From assembly GCF_024758565.1 (NCBI RefSeq), contig NZ_CP079199.1, positions 487,501 to 551,500 on the forward strand: a stretch of 64,000 bases of DNA. The letters run 5' to 3'. Below are positions 33,726-45,759 of this stretch, piece after piece. The stretch is from Mesomycoplasma ovipneumoniae. Its GTDB lineage: Bacteria > Bacillota_I > Bacilli_A > Mycoplasmatales > Metamycoplasmataceae. Both the position numbers and the translations under genes were made by a program. The notes below the pieces were generated by a model. That model was given only the letters and a program-made list of their open reading frames with translations. It had not been told where the DNA came from and did not search any database. Each line of letters begins with the position of its first letter. Position 1 is the stretch's first letter.

Positions 33726-34019
33726 ATGGATAGAGAAAAAATAATCAAACTTGCAAAATCGTTGTATTTTGTTCCTAGTGAAAAAGTAATTGAAACCGTT
33801 TTACAAGAAAAAGACCAAATGCTAAACCGCATTAATTTTTTGCATACTTTTGATACAAAAGACGTTCCTAGTTTGGAAAAAATCAACTCTTTTCCAAAAG
33901 GAATTGAAATTTTATTCGATGACGAGCCAAATTTTTCTGATTTTAGATCTCAACTTTTTACAAATTCAGTCCACGCAAGTCAAAATGAAATTATAACCAA
34001 AAAGGTGATTGATGACTAA
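33726..34019 (+). CDS. gatC: Aspartyl/glutamyl-tRNA amidotransferase subunit C
   Basis: A 97-residue GatC, the small belt-like subunit that stabilises GatA-GatB. It starts MDREKIIKLAKSLYFVPSE, typical of the family, and is followed by an operon order gatC-gatA-gatB. TTGGAGG lies just before the ATG. Its stop overlaps the gatA start by eight bases. Confidence 0.9.
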   Translation: MDREKIIKLAKSLYFVPSEKVIETVLQEKDQMLNRINFLHTFDTKDVPSLEKINSFPKGIEILFDDEPNFSDFRSQLFTNSVHASQNEIITKKVIDD

Positions 34020-35331
34020 ATTTGAACTAAATATAAACCAAGCAACTGAAAAATTAAAAAAAGATGAAAATAATGCTGTTTTTTCTTTTTTTGAACAAAA
34101 AAATCAAAAAAAGGGAATTTTGTCAGGTATGTTTTTTAGCATAAAATCAAATTTTGCCACCGTTGAAGGAGTTTCGCATGGTTCATCAAATTCGCTTATT
34201 AATTTTAGACCTGGATATAATTCTACAGTTTTTCAAAAATTAATTGATCAAGGAGCCCAGCCATTAATTAAGGTTTATAATGACGAATTAGGTCTAGGTG
34301 GCAAAGGTCTTTTTTCTTTTTTTGGTAAAATTTTAAATCCGCTTGACAAAACTAAACTAGTTGGTGGATCATCATCAGGAAGTGCAGCAACAATTGATTC
34401 TGTCCATTTCGCAATCGGCTCAGACACTGGTGATTCAATAAGAAGACCGGCTAGTTTTGTCGGAAAAGTCGGTTTTAAACCCTCATATGGGGCTGTTTCT
34501 CGTCATGGTTTGTTTGCTTATGCAACTTCTCTTGACACAGTCGCTTGACTTACTCATAATGTTAGTGATTCGATTTTGGTTTCTCAAATAGTTTTTGGTC
34601 AAGATAAAAACGACTTAACTTCTGTTGAAGTACAAGTTCAAAAAGTTGAAAAAACTAAGCCAAAAAAAGTTTTATTCTGAAATTTTGATAACGAAATTGA
34701 ACCTTATGTTAAAGAAAAACTCTATAAATTAGAGCATATTTTACAATCTGAGGGTGTTTTAGTTGAAAACATGATGCCTGATTTAAATTTGCTTAAAACA
34801 ATTTTACCAGTTTATGAAATTATCTCTTACTCAGAAGCTACTTCGAATTTATCAGCAATAAACGGTTTAACTTTTGGAAATACAGACAAAAATCTAAAAT
34901 GAGAAGATATTTTCTTAAAAACAAGGACAGACGGATTTGGCTTTATGCTCCAAAAAAGACTTATTTGAGGATCTTTTTTCCTTGAGCAGAAAAATCAAGA
35001 ACATTTTTTCATTAAAGCAAAAAAAATAAGAACCCTAATTAAAAATTATTATGAATCACTTTTAAATCAATTTGATGTTGTGCTTTTCCCTGCTTTTTAT
35101 GGAGTTGCGCCTGATGTTTTTGGAAAAAACAGTGAAAAAAGTGACAAAATTACAAATTTTATACTTGCAATTTCTAATTTAGTCGGAAACCCTTCGATAA
35201 CAATCCCATTAGGAAAACACAAAAATTTACCTTTTAATCTAGCCATTGACTCAAAAATTAACTCTGATGCAAGTTTATTAGGTTTTTCACTTTATATTGA
35301 AGAAAAAATAGGTGACATTAATGTTGAATAA
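34012..35331 (+). CDS. gatA: Aspartyl/glutamyl-tRNA amidotransferase subunit A
   Basis: A 439-residue amidase that frees ammonia from glutamine for transamidation of misacylated tRNA. The amidase signature GGSSSGSAATIDSVHFAIGS then DTGDSIRRPASF (about residues 121-150) carries the Ser-cisSer-Lys triad, the Lys being in FFSIKSNF near residue 45. ATG 34012 follows AAAGGTGATTG. The N-terminus is a little shorter than usual. Five or more TGA codons are read as Trp. Confidence 0.95.
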
Positions 35332-36721
35332 TAAATATTTAGTAACTATTGGGGTTGAAATTCACTTAGAACTTAATACAAAGGCAAAAATGTTCTCAAA
35401 TTCGCCAAACTCAAGTGGTCAACCTAATAAATTTTTCAATCTTTTTGATTTAGGTTATCTTGGAACATTGCCAAAAATAAATAAAAAAGCTGTCGAAAAA
35501 GCAATAATTTTAGCAAAATCCTTAAAAATGGAAATTCCATCAATATTAGCTTTTGACCGGAAAAATTATTTTTACCCTGATTTGCCAAAAGGTTTTCAAA
35601 TTACCCAGCAATTTTATCCAATTGGAAAAAATGGTTCAATAAATGTTGGCGATTTTAGTGTTTTAATTGAAAGAATTCACCTTGAAGAAGACACGGCAAA
35701 GCAAATTCATAAAGAAAATCAAACATTTTTTGACTATAATCGCTGTGGGGTTCCTTTAATTGAAATAGTGACTCAGCCGATGCTAGATTCGGCCGAAAAA
35801 GCTGCTCAATATGTTGATGAAATTAGAAAATTAGCTTTATTTTTAGGTATTTCTGATGCAAAACTAGAAAATGGCTCACTTCGTGCTGATATAAACATTT
35901 CAGTTCGTGAAAAAAATCAATCATTTTTTAATCCAAAAGTTGAAATTAAAAACATAAATTCAATTTCTAATATCCAAAAAGCCGCCCAACTTGAAATTGA
36001 AGAGCAAATTAATACTTACGAAAAAGGCCAAAAAGTTTCTCAAGTTACTAAAAAATTTAACGATAAACTGATAAAAAATCAAACATTACGAACCAAAACC
36101 AATGCCATAGATTATAAATATTTCCCCGAACCAAATTTGCCTTATATCGAATTAACAAAAGAATTTATTGACTCTATCCAAGTCCCACTCAGTCCTTTAG
36201 AAATCCAAAAAAAGCTCGAAAAACACGGTGTTTCTACATTTTATATTAATCAAATTTTAAATAATTTTGAATTTTGAACTTTTTTAAAAAATTCAAATCC
36301 AGAAAACTGAACCCAAAGTGTAAAATTATTTTTTGCTGAAATAGTTCCAATTATTAACAAAAACGGTTTTGACCAGCTCTATATTGACTCTGATTTTTTT
36401 GGAAATTCAGTCAAAAAATTGTTAGATAATCAAATAACTAACAGTGAATTCCGTCAAATAATTGAAATAAAAAATAACAAACCTAACTTAGATCTTGAGA
36501 CCATTATAAAAACAATTTTTGAAAAAAAATTATCTGATGATGAAATTAAAAGTCTTTTGACCGAACTTGCTAGTGAGGAAATTAGACAAATTGAGCAAAA
36601 TAAAAATAATAAAGAAAAATTATTTAAAATTCTGATAGGCAAATTAATCAAAAAAACAAAAGGAAATGCCGATCCTAAAAAAGTAAATCTAATTTTGACT
36701 GAATGGATAAAAAATCTTTAA
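35321..36721 (+). CDS. gatB: Aspartyl/glutamyl-tRNA amidotransferase subunit B
   Basis: A 466-residue GatB that binds Glu-tRNA-Gln (or Asp-tRNA-Asn) and catalyses phosphorylation and amidation. The start VTIGVEIHLELNTKAKMFS, the family block FDYNRCGVPLIEIVTQP (about residues 137-153) and GSLRADINISV are present, and a C-terminal YqeY/tail domain follows (to ILTEWIKNL). ATG 35321 is chosen over GTG 35312 because AGGTGA lies correctly before it. The pathway replaces a glutaminyl-tRNA synthetase. Confidence 0.96.
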
Positions 36722-36793
36722 AAATAAAATCATTTTTAAATGAATTTTTTTGTCTAAAATTATATATAAACATAAAAAAATAGCGATTTATGA

Positions 36794-36799
36794 TATAAT
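36794..36799 (+). promoter_or_regulatory. -10 box TATAAT before adhesin pair 1
   Basis: GATATAAT lies 36 bases before the ATG of the first P97-like gene, followed by an AAAAAGGAGAAAGG ribosome site. The -35 region is not recognisable. Confidence 0.55.
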
Positions 36800-36835
36800 T
36801 ATGTATCTATACACAAAAATAAAAAAGGAGAAAGG

Positions 36836-39800
36836 ATGCCCGAAAAAAACAAAAATTCATTAATATTAGCATTGACCGCCGTTGGTGGTGTTGCTATTTT
36901 TGCAACAACGGTTGGACTTGTAACTCGAATTCGTTATACAGGAGAAAATCCGCGAGCTGAGTTAGAAAATTTAGTTTCCCGAATCCATAATGTTGCCTTT
37001 AAAACTGATGTCTTTGATGATTCTACCACATATAGTCAAATAAAAGCACAACTTTTTGACAATAGTGGAAAATTATTAGCTGGCACTGATTTAAATAAAT
37101 TTATATCTTTTTACACACAAGTTAACTCCCAATTACGCAAATTTGAGCCAACTTTTGCACCAAATAAACCATTTTTAGAATTTATTGACTTAATTCCAAA
37201 CGATAATGACCAAAGTTTTGAACTTCGCTTTCGTGCAAAACACCAAATCGATAACAATCGCACCGCATTTTCAACAATTATTTCTAAAAAAGTTTCATTT
37301 GCACAACGTTCACAATTTGCTCTTGCCGAATTTAATTCCAATTTAGAAAAAATTACTAAAAGTTTCAAAGAAAACATCCAAAATTTAAGAAGAACAGATT
37401 TTAGTTCTAGTTTTTCAAGTCCAAATTTAACTAATCAAAAAATCGCATCCTTAACTCGTGTTGAGGATTTTGCCGCTGATATCAATAAAGCTGGAACTCA
37501 ACTTGAGGCAGTTGAAAGAATAGCTCAATATTTCCCTGATTTTCATAAAATAATTAACGAGTTAAATTTTGATCAAAATAATTCTTTCCCTTTTAAACAA
37601 GGAACAATTTACAATTTTAGTTTAGAAAAACACCCTGGAACAAATAATTTTATTTCAGTTGATTCAAATTCAGTTCCAAGTTTTTTAGTTAAAGCTGAAT
37701 TGACTGATGATGCAAAATTTGAACTTAAAAATTTTAATATCGAAGACGCTCAACTACTTGAAAAAATTGATTTAGTTCCACAAGTTAGTTCAAATTCTAA
37801 CCCAAGTCAAGATGCAAATAATGGAGGAAAAACCACTGAATCTGGTGAAAAACAAATAAAACAAGCAACTTATTTTGCTGATTTAGATGATATTTTATCT
37901 AAAATTTCAATCAGAAAACTAAATTTTCTTGATTTTAAAATTGCTCCAGGGGAAATTACAACCCCAAGCACTTCAACTGTTGTAGTTAATTTAGCTTCCT
38001 CATCAACTTCTGAGTCATTACCTCAACTTCAGCAAGTAAATTCAGTCCAATTATTCCAAGAACAACCGCAAGGACAAACAGAAGGACAACAACAAAACGA
38101 AGAACAAGGAACTGAAGGTGCCCAAACCCAAACCGAATCACCAGAACAACCTTCTTCTCCTGAAACAAAATCACAAAGTTTAGAACAATTTGTTAACAAA
38201 CTTGCCGTTAATTCAAGTACTTCGATAGAATTTTTAGAAAAAATAAATAAAGATCTTTATAAATCAAATCAAGCTCGATCTAATTCTGTTGTAAAAGCAA
38301 TCAATGATAATCTTTTAATAAAACCGATTTCTCTTGATTTTGGTGAACTTTCTCCATATTTTTCACAAAAAAAAGTATCAGGAGTTGATTTTTATCTTGA
38401 TATTAATCGTGCAAAAGCAACCTCAAATACTCTTGAAATTCCGGTAAATATTAACCTTTATTCAAGTTTTTTTGGCGACAACAACCCTAAACTATTAAAA
38501 TCAAAACAAGAAACTTTTGAAATAAAATATTTCAAACAAAAAACTGAAACAACTGGCGCAACTCATCAACTTGATAAAAATCGTCAAGAATTTTATTTTA
38601 TTAATTCTTTACCAGATAATTCTCCTCAAATGCAACAAGTTCAAGTTTCTGCTGCTTCATCAGCTCAGCCTAAAATTCATGAAGAAAAGATTGTAACCTC
38701 AACTTCATTTATTTCCAAGACTGAGTTAGAAAAATTAATTGGAGATGATAGTCAAAAATCTGAAGAATTAAAGCAAATTTTATCAAATAAATTCCAGTAT
38801 GGATATGATTTTAATCCGCATGAATCAATGCTAAAATCATGAACAGGAAATCAAAAATTCCCTAAATTACATGATTTTCTTGATTTTCAATCTGATGATC
38901 AAACTGGCTCACAGTTTAAAATTAAATCTCTAAAATCTAACAAATTTTTCACAAACGAGCATGATGTTGCTGCTTTTTATGCTTATTTATTAAGTATGGA
39001 GCCAACTGAAATTTTAGAATATCTTTTTGAAATTGCAAAATCAGCAAACTTAATCGATCCTAATGAAAAAATAAATATAACAGACATTAAAGAAGGCAGC
39101 ATTTTTAAAACCGCATATGATATAAAATTTAAGTCTGAATCTGACATTATGGGTCTAGATTTTAATGGTCATGTTAAAACTTTTGACACAAGAGGTTGAT
39201 TTTCTAACTTATTTTTACCAAAAACTATCGCTGATCAATTTAAAAATGTCCATGATGATGACAAAATTTTTGAAAAACTTAACAAAATAAGTACGGCAAA
39301 AACCCAACAAAGTTCTTCAGGAACCAACTCAACAGGAACAGGTCAACCCGAAGATATCTACAAAGAAATTCGCGAAAAGACTAAGAAAATTAATGAAAGT
39401 AGTAACACTTCAAGTTCAGGAAACGGAATCTTAACACCAGTTTCAACCGCCACCACTGGTGAAACTCAACAATCCGCCAAATCTGTTGAAGAATTAGTAA
39501 AAGAATTTTATTCAACAAAAACAGAAAAACTGACAAATTTAAAAGATTTATTACTTGCATTTTATGTTAAGGCTAAAGAACTTAATAATTTTAGAGCTTG
39601 AGCAAAAGTTGGCTCAGATTTAGATTATCAAATAGTTTTTGAAAAACAAACTGGAGCAGCAAATTATTCAACATCAGAAACCGATATTCCAAGCGGATCT
39701 GAAGGGTACAATCTTACTTATTATTACAAAATTTTCAATAAACAAACTAAGACTGAAGAATATCAAAGTCCTAAAACAGCTTTAAAAATTTTGGTTTCTA

Positions 39801-40285
39801 AAACAGATCAACATCAATCTGAAGAAATAAAAACCCTAAATAAAGCAGTTTTAAGTATCCCACCTTCTTTTTCATTGCTTCAATATGAAAAAACTGAATT
39901 TGACAAAATAGCTACTACCCAAAGTGGTGATCAAGCTTCAAAAAAAGCTTTTGAAGAAACAAAAGAATTCAAAGAAATTCAAGAAATTATTAAAAAATAT
40001 GATCCAACTTTAGCCCTTAGTGTTAAATCAGAAACAAAAGATGTTTTTCATCCTAATACAACAAAAATAGTTCTCCTTGAAGTTACCAAAAAAGCTCAAA
40101 GTGAAACCGAATCTAGCCAAAACACAACCCAAAATAGTGAAAAATCTCAACTTAATTTCCAAATCAGAATTCAAAAACTTCCAGAAACAGCAAAACCAAC
40201 CACTCCAGGAACAACTGATTCAAGCACTTCAGAAACAACCACAACAACTGAAACCGCTACTCAACAAACAAGTTCAACAACATAA
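36836..40285 (+). CDS. P97-family cilium adhesin paralogue 1
   Basis: A 1149-residue surface protein of the P97 family of host-ciliated-epithelium adhesins. Residues about 8-29 form one membrane/signal segment, then RYTGENPRAELENLVSRI, a family-type opening. No AAKPE-type R1 repeats are present. Disordered regions lie at about 320-345, 403-445 (Gln-rich, EQPQGQTEGQQQN) and 820-870, and the C-terminus is Thr/Ser-rich. A cleavage-type motif TYFAD lies at residues 345-349. It is followed 21 bases later by its P102-like partner, the usual pairing. Several TGA codons are read as Trp. Confidence 0.85.
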
Positions 40286-40306
40286 TTTTTTAGAAAGTAG
40301 AAAAAG

Positions 40307-43300
40307 ATGCTTAATAAAACAAACAAAATAAAAAATGCAAAAACAATAATTTCAACTGGTTTTTCGATTACAGCAATTCTTACAACAATTGTTGCAGTTC
40401 CGATTGGTCTAACTATTTTTGAGCGCTCATATAGTTCACAAATTTTTGGAAACGTTGATAAAAATCAGGTTGTGGATCTAAAAACTCAGTCAACTTTTAG
40501 CGAAGAAGATTTCATTAATGCTCTTAATAATCTAAAATTACATGATCAATATAAAAATTTATCAGCAAAAACAGCTCTTGCTTTAGCTAATAATCCTTCA
40601 TATGCTTTTAATTTTTTAAAAGCATATGACTTTAGTCCAATTACTAAACACAATTTTCGGGTAGTTTTAGATATTGAAAAAGCAACTGCTTCTGGTAGTG
40701 AAGTAAAAAATGTTGTAGTTTATGCTCATTCAGATCAATTCAAACTTACTTATTCAAAGCAAACTGATCTTAAAGGTTTTGCGCAAAGCGATAAAGCTGA
40801 TGGTGATTTAGTTGGATTCCAAATTGATCTTGAAAAATCAAAATTAGAACTTTCTACAGCAAAAAGTTCTAATTTGACAGCCTCTGAAGTTGCTTTTAAA
40901 CTTGATAATGATTTTCAAGCCTCTTATAAAATATCACGCTCAAAATCTCAGGCATTTTCTGATGCTTTATTTCAAAATGGATTAACTTATAATTTGGTTA
41001 ACACTTTAGGTTTACCAACAATTTTGGAAAAAGGTTATGTTTTGTCCCCAAAAACAGTTGAAAACCAAAAAGCTAAACAAGAAAAAATGGTTATGATTGC
41101 TGATTCAGAAACCAAAAGAGTTGATAGCTTAATGAATGTTGAAAACTTGGTTTTCAAAAATCATGACGATAAAGCCGGAACTCTTTCAATTTCTTTTGAG
41201 TTAATCGACCCAACCGGAAAAGTTGTCAAAGAATTTGATTTTCCAATTTTAGGAATTAAAAAATTAAGTGTTGATGCCAAAAATTTCGAGCAACAAATTC
41301 TTTCACAATTTAGTGATGTAATTCAATTAAAACCTTTTGTTCAACTTGCGCTTGTTAAAGATAATCTAAGTTTGGCCCAAAGTATTTACAAAACCGACAA
41401 TAACCCCGTTCATCTCGCCAAAGTCTTGAGTAGAATTACGCAAAACTCTCAACAAAATGGACGACATAATCAAGTTTCAACCCAACTTTTCCAAGACTCA
41501 GGCCAAAATTCACAAGCTACAACCGAAAAAGTTCAAATTAACCCTCAGGATTTTAATTCTTTTTTTGATTGAAAATTAAATACAATCCAAATTCCTGGAC
41601 TTGAAGGCTATCTTGTTGAAATTAATTCAATTGGTTTAGCACAAAATTTATCCCAAGAGCAAAAAGACAAACTTTTAAAAGAAAATAAAGTTTCTTTTGA
41701 GGTTGATTTTAGTATAAAAAAACAACTAAATATTGAAGCTCCTTACCTTGAAAGTGAATTTGTTAAGTCAAATTATCCGCGAGTTCTTGAATCTTCACTT
41801 GCCACATTAGGAAAAGGAAGTAATTCTAAATTTGTTTTAGTTGATCTTGATTCTTCAAAATCTAATTTTGAAGTTCAACTTGATTATGATGATAATCAGC
41901 GAAAACTTCTAAATTCTGCTTTACAACGAAATTCACAAATTGACTTTTCAAATTTAGATAAGATTGATTTTCAAGATCCAAAAGTTCAAAACTTTAATCC
42001 TCTAGCTAGAACTTTTGAATTCAAAGAAAATCCTAACGGTCCAAAACTAACTTTAGAATACGTTAAATCTCTAGTTTCAGAAGTTGTTGAAGACGCTAAA
42101 CAACAAAAAACATTTGATGAAGTAGCTAGAAAACTTTATTTTTTAGATCACGGATACCAACCAGAGGATACTGCTAAATTAGATGAATATAAACAAAAAT
42201 ATTCAGCAATGTTTCCTCAAGCTGAGAAAAAATCTGAAGAAAAAGCAGAAAAACCAACAGAAGATCCAGCTTCAACCACACCTCAAACCCCAAATTCAGA
42301 TCAAACTTCAACCCAAACTCCTTCTCAACCTTCAACTTCAGATCCAGCTTCAACTTCATCAGAAACTAATTCCGAAACAACAACTGGTGCATCAACAGGC
42401 GCTGCCGCTCCTGCCACATCCACTCCTGCCGCAACTCCTGCCGCAGCCGCAACTCCTGTACAAGCATCTGCTTTTCAAGATTTACCTCAAAAAACAACAA
42501 CCCAAACTCAAACAGTTGAAAAACCTAAAACACCTGAAAAAACCGAAACTACAGATGGTTTAGGTATAAAACTTTGGTCATTTTTACAAAAATCTAACTA
42601 TCCAGAATTAGAAAATTCTGACATTTCTTATGAAGTTGTTAAAAATTCTAGCAGCCAAATTGATGTAGTTATGAGTTTTAATCAAAAAACAACTGGAGAA
42701 ACTACATCAAATCCAGCAAAATTAATTTTTTCAATTCAAAATCTTGAAGATAATCAGTCTTATGATAATTTAGTTAAATATAATCCGCTAGTTCTTTTTG
42801 ACTTTAGAAAAAATCAAAAAACTGAAAATGGAACTGTTTCAAAAATCTCATCATTAAATCGAACTGATATTGAAATTGAACTAAATAGTAAAATGAACGA
42901 AGAAGCAGAAGAGGCTCAAGAGGAAGAAGTTTCAATGTCAACTTCAGTTTCAATGCCGGTTGCGGAAACAACTCAAACTAACGGAACTACAACCACTGTA
43001 ACCACACCTCCTATTCAAAACACCGCCAACCCACAAGATGGAATTATACTAAACAAACCTGTAATTTTAGGAAAAGATAATCAACCTCCGCTTAAAAATG
43101 GTGTGGTAATGTTGGCTTTTAGTCTAAAAAACATTACTAAAAACAAAAAAACTTATTTACTTTCATCTAAAGGACGCAAGGGCTTATTTATTTCAAAAGT
43201 TGATTTCAATAATAAAGAAACTTTAGTAATTGGCCTAGACCAAAATGGTTCTAATGCCGCTTCAGGTGAAACAGCATACCCAGTAGTTGGTCTGATTTCT

Positions 43301-43795
43301 GGTGTTCAAGGTAACGCGGCCGGACTTTTCGAAATTAAAGATATTGAAATTAAAGATAAACAATCTAAACTTGAAAAAAGCACCACAGCACCGTTAGATT
43401 TTGATGTTTTTTCTCAAAAAAATATCAATTTAACTAATCAAAGTGCTAATTTCGACTTGCTTAAAGAAGATGATTTATTATTTTTAACTATCTCTAAAAA
43501 AGATGCTAATTACACATTTACTTTAAGTTCATCTCGTAATCCATTGTCTCAAAAAATTGTATCTAATTTAAATTTAGAAGATTCATTCTCTAACGTATAT
43601 AACCACCATCTTGATTGAAGTTATTTAGGTCCAAGCGCAGCACCTGCACCAGCAAGTGAATCCAATTCTACACTAACAAATGAATCTACAGTAACTGTTC
43701 GAGGTCTAGCAATTTATGATTCTGTGGATCTTGCAGACCAAGAGTCAATCTCTCAAGTGCTTACAAATGCATTTATTAAGGAACTAACTAGTTAG
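40307..43795 (+). CDS. P102-family adhesin paralogue 1
   Basis: A 1162-residue P102-like surface protein. The N-terminal membrane segment is at about residues 14-38 (ISTGFSITAILTTIVAVPIG), followed by YSSQIFGNVDKNQVVDLKTQS, the family start. A low-complexity linker of Thr/Ser/Pro/Ala lies at about 640-745. Immediately after its Ala/Pro part is SAFQD (721-725), matching the known S/T-X-F-X-D/E processing site. These proteins are cleaved into surface fragments that bind host molecules in relatives. TGA codons are read as Trp; it ends at TAG 43793. Confidence 0.85.
42402..42463 (+). repeat. GC-rich imperfect tandem repeat in the P102-like gene
   Basis: Units related to CCTGCCGCAACT recur, encoding alternating Pro-Ala-Ala-Thr (STPAATPAAAATP). 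The stretch is much richer in G+C than its surroundings, which makes it prone to slippage, and it sits just before the SAFQD cleavage-type motif. Confidence 0.6.
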
Positions 43796-43808
43796 TTTTC
43801 CTGCCTGT

Positions 43809-43828
43809 AAAAAAAAAAAAAAAAAAAA
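43809..43828. repeat. Run of 20 adenines
   Basis: A20 lies 13 bases after the P102-like stop and a few bases before the 5S promoter. The run may change length by slippage and could affect termination of the adhesin transcript or the upstream face of the 5S promoter. Confidence 0.9.
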
Positions 43829-43832
43829 TATT

Positions 43833-43860
43833 TTGCAAAAAAATTTTTTTGTGATATAAT
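43833..43860 (+). promoter_or_regulatory. Promoter of the solo 5S rRNA gene
   Basis: -35 TTGCAA (43833-43838), 16-base spacer A6T7GTGA-type, -10 TATAAT (43855-43860), about ten bases before the mature 5S start. Over the whole box it differs from the 16S promoter at 2504-2531 at two positions only. Confidence 0.85.
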
Positions 43861-43870
43861 TATAAACATA

Positions 43871-43973
43871 ACAGTAACAATAGCAAAAGGGATCACCTGA
43901 ACCCATTCCGAACTCAGTAGTTAAGCCTTTTTACGCCGACGATACTAGAAATAGGAAAATAGGGAGTTACTGT
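43871..43973 (+). rRNA. rrf: 5S ribosomal RNA
   Basis: A gene of about 103 bases, short as in mycoplasmas. The 5' arm ACAGTAAC pairs with the 3' arm GTTACTGT, and the inside carries AAGGGATCACCTG and CCATTCCGAACTCAG, the conserved loop B/C block. It is separate from the 16S-23S operon and has its own promoter. A T-run (TGTTTTTTT) follows. Ends are set by pairing of the arms. Confidence 0.92.
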
Positions 43974-44073
43974 TTTTTTATTTTCTTAAATAAATAATAA
44001 AACAGTAAAAATAACAAAAAGCAGTTAAAATAACCGAAAAAACGCCTAAAAATAGGCAAAAAAGAGTTAAATT

Positions 44074-44928
44074 ATGACTTTCAGTCAACAAGCAAAACTT
44101 GAAATTTTAGCAAATCGACTAACTCGACCAAAATTTAATTCCTTAGTTAAAGGTTTAATTTTTTCATCATCGCTAGATGATGACCTAAGCTATTTTATAC
44201 TAAGAATTAACAAAAATGAAATTAATTCTCGATTAATTGAAATTTTTAGAAAATTTCAATTAAATTTTTCAGAAACTAGAAAAAACAAAAATTGGATCTG
44301 TATTGAGAAAAAATTAATTAAAATTGATAAAACACCTGAGAATATCCAATATTTTTTTGCTGGACTCTTTATAGGAGGAGGTTCGATTTCACCGCTAGGG
44401 TCAAAATCTTACCACCTTGAAATTTCATTTTTGGATAAATCAAAATGTGAAAAAGTTTTAAATATTTTGCGTCAAAATCAATTAGAATTCACTTTTAAGC
44501 AAATTTTTTACCAGAACCGCTTAAAAATTTACTTAAAAAAAGTTAACGAAATAATTTATTTTTTAATGGCTATCGGTGCACTTGAGCAAGCTTCAAAACT
44601 AGAAATTTTGAGGATTGAACGTGATCATTATCTTAATGCTAACCGAATCACAAATTTTGACATAAAAAATGCCAAAAAAATAAGTGAATCATCGACAAAC
44701 TTTATTAAAAAATGAAAATTAATTCAAAAAAACAATTTAACATCGAAATTTAGCGACCAAGAATTAATTTTTTTCGAGATTCGTCAAAAAAATCCTGAAT
44801 TAAGTTTACAAGAAATTTGCAAAATTTTAAAAAAAGAGTATAATATTATTAGAACAAAAGCAGGCCTAAACTATTGGCTTGTTAAATCTAATAAAATTTT
44901 AGAAAAAGGAGTGAAAAATGCACAATAA
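44074..44928 (+). CDS. whiA: DNA-binding protein WhiA
   Basis: A 284-residue WhiA-like protein. The N-terminal part has the degenerate LAGLIDADG homing-endonuclease fold (YFFAGLFIGGGSISPLGSK near 92-110), followed by the C-terminal helix-turn-helix (LSLQEICKILKKEYNIIRTKAGLNYWL, about 248-274). In Firmicutes it is linked to division and ribosomal gene control; in mycoplasmas it has been implicated as a repressor of ribosomal-protein genes. It follows the 5S gene and its end overlaps the next start by 11 bases. One TGA is read as Trp. Confidence 0.9.
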
Positions 44929-45715
44929 TATTTTTTTTGACCGCAAAGATTATCGTGCTTATAGCCGAGCCGATGAAGCTACAAAAAAATTAACAAATAA
45001 ATTGTTGTCTTTTTCCATTATGTGATTAGGTATTGCAATTTTACTTGTTGGTTTAATTACGTTTGCAATTTTATCAATAGACTCATTATTTGCTATTTAT
45101 TTAAGAATGGTTGCCGGTATTACATCAAGGTTTGCTGGACTTTTAATATTTTTTCTTTTACTTATTGCAGTAAATTTTGGCCTGTGATATTATATAAATA
45201 AATGAGCATTAGCCGATAACCCGCCAACAATCGTTCTTGTTTTGCTCTTTTTTGTTTTTGTAATGGCTAATTCTTTCCTTATTCCGCTGATTTTCACTAT
45301 TCAAATAGCCTTAGGGCAAGGTAACTATATAATGATAGCGGTTGGTGGCGCTGGTGGTATAATGGCTCTAATTGGAATTTTAGGTTACTTCCAAGTTATT
45401 AATTTTGGTAAATTACTACCTTTAATTATGATTGGTATTTTTATTGAATTAACTCTTTTAATTGTTTCCTATTTTGTTTTTTCCACATTTGTAGATATCT
45501 TATACTCATTTGTCGCTATTACAGTTACATTAGGAATGATCGGATATGAGTTTTGAATTATAAGAAATCAATCATCTGTAATTTTGACCCATTACAATAG
45601 TGAAAGAGAAATTAAACGTGTTTTTTTAAGATTGGGAATCGCAAATGCACTTGGTTTATATATTTCTTTCCTTCGTTTAGTCATTCAAATATTAAGACTT
45701 TTGAACAGACGTTAA
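44918..45715 (+). CDS. Bax inhibitor-1-like membrane protein
   Basis: A 265-residue protein with about seven hydrophobic segments. The C-terminus (LRLGIANALGLYISFLRLVIQ then ILRLLNRR-like tail) matches the last helix and end of the BI-1/YccA family, which includes pH-gated calcium-leak channels. The N-terminal 30 residues are charged and cytoplasmic. The ATG overlaps the end of whiA after an AAAGGAGTG site. The function in mycoplasmas is not established. Confidence 0.75.
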
Positions 45716-45759
45716 AATATATAATTTAGCTCTATTTTCAAATATTTTTTAAGGATTTT

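Noticed and set aside
42183-42563. A 126-residue Gln/Leu-rich frame on the plus strand, and an antisense Leu/Lys frame
   Set aside because: Both are shifted frames across the low-complexity linker of the P102-like gene and have no ribosome site.
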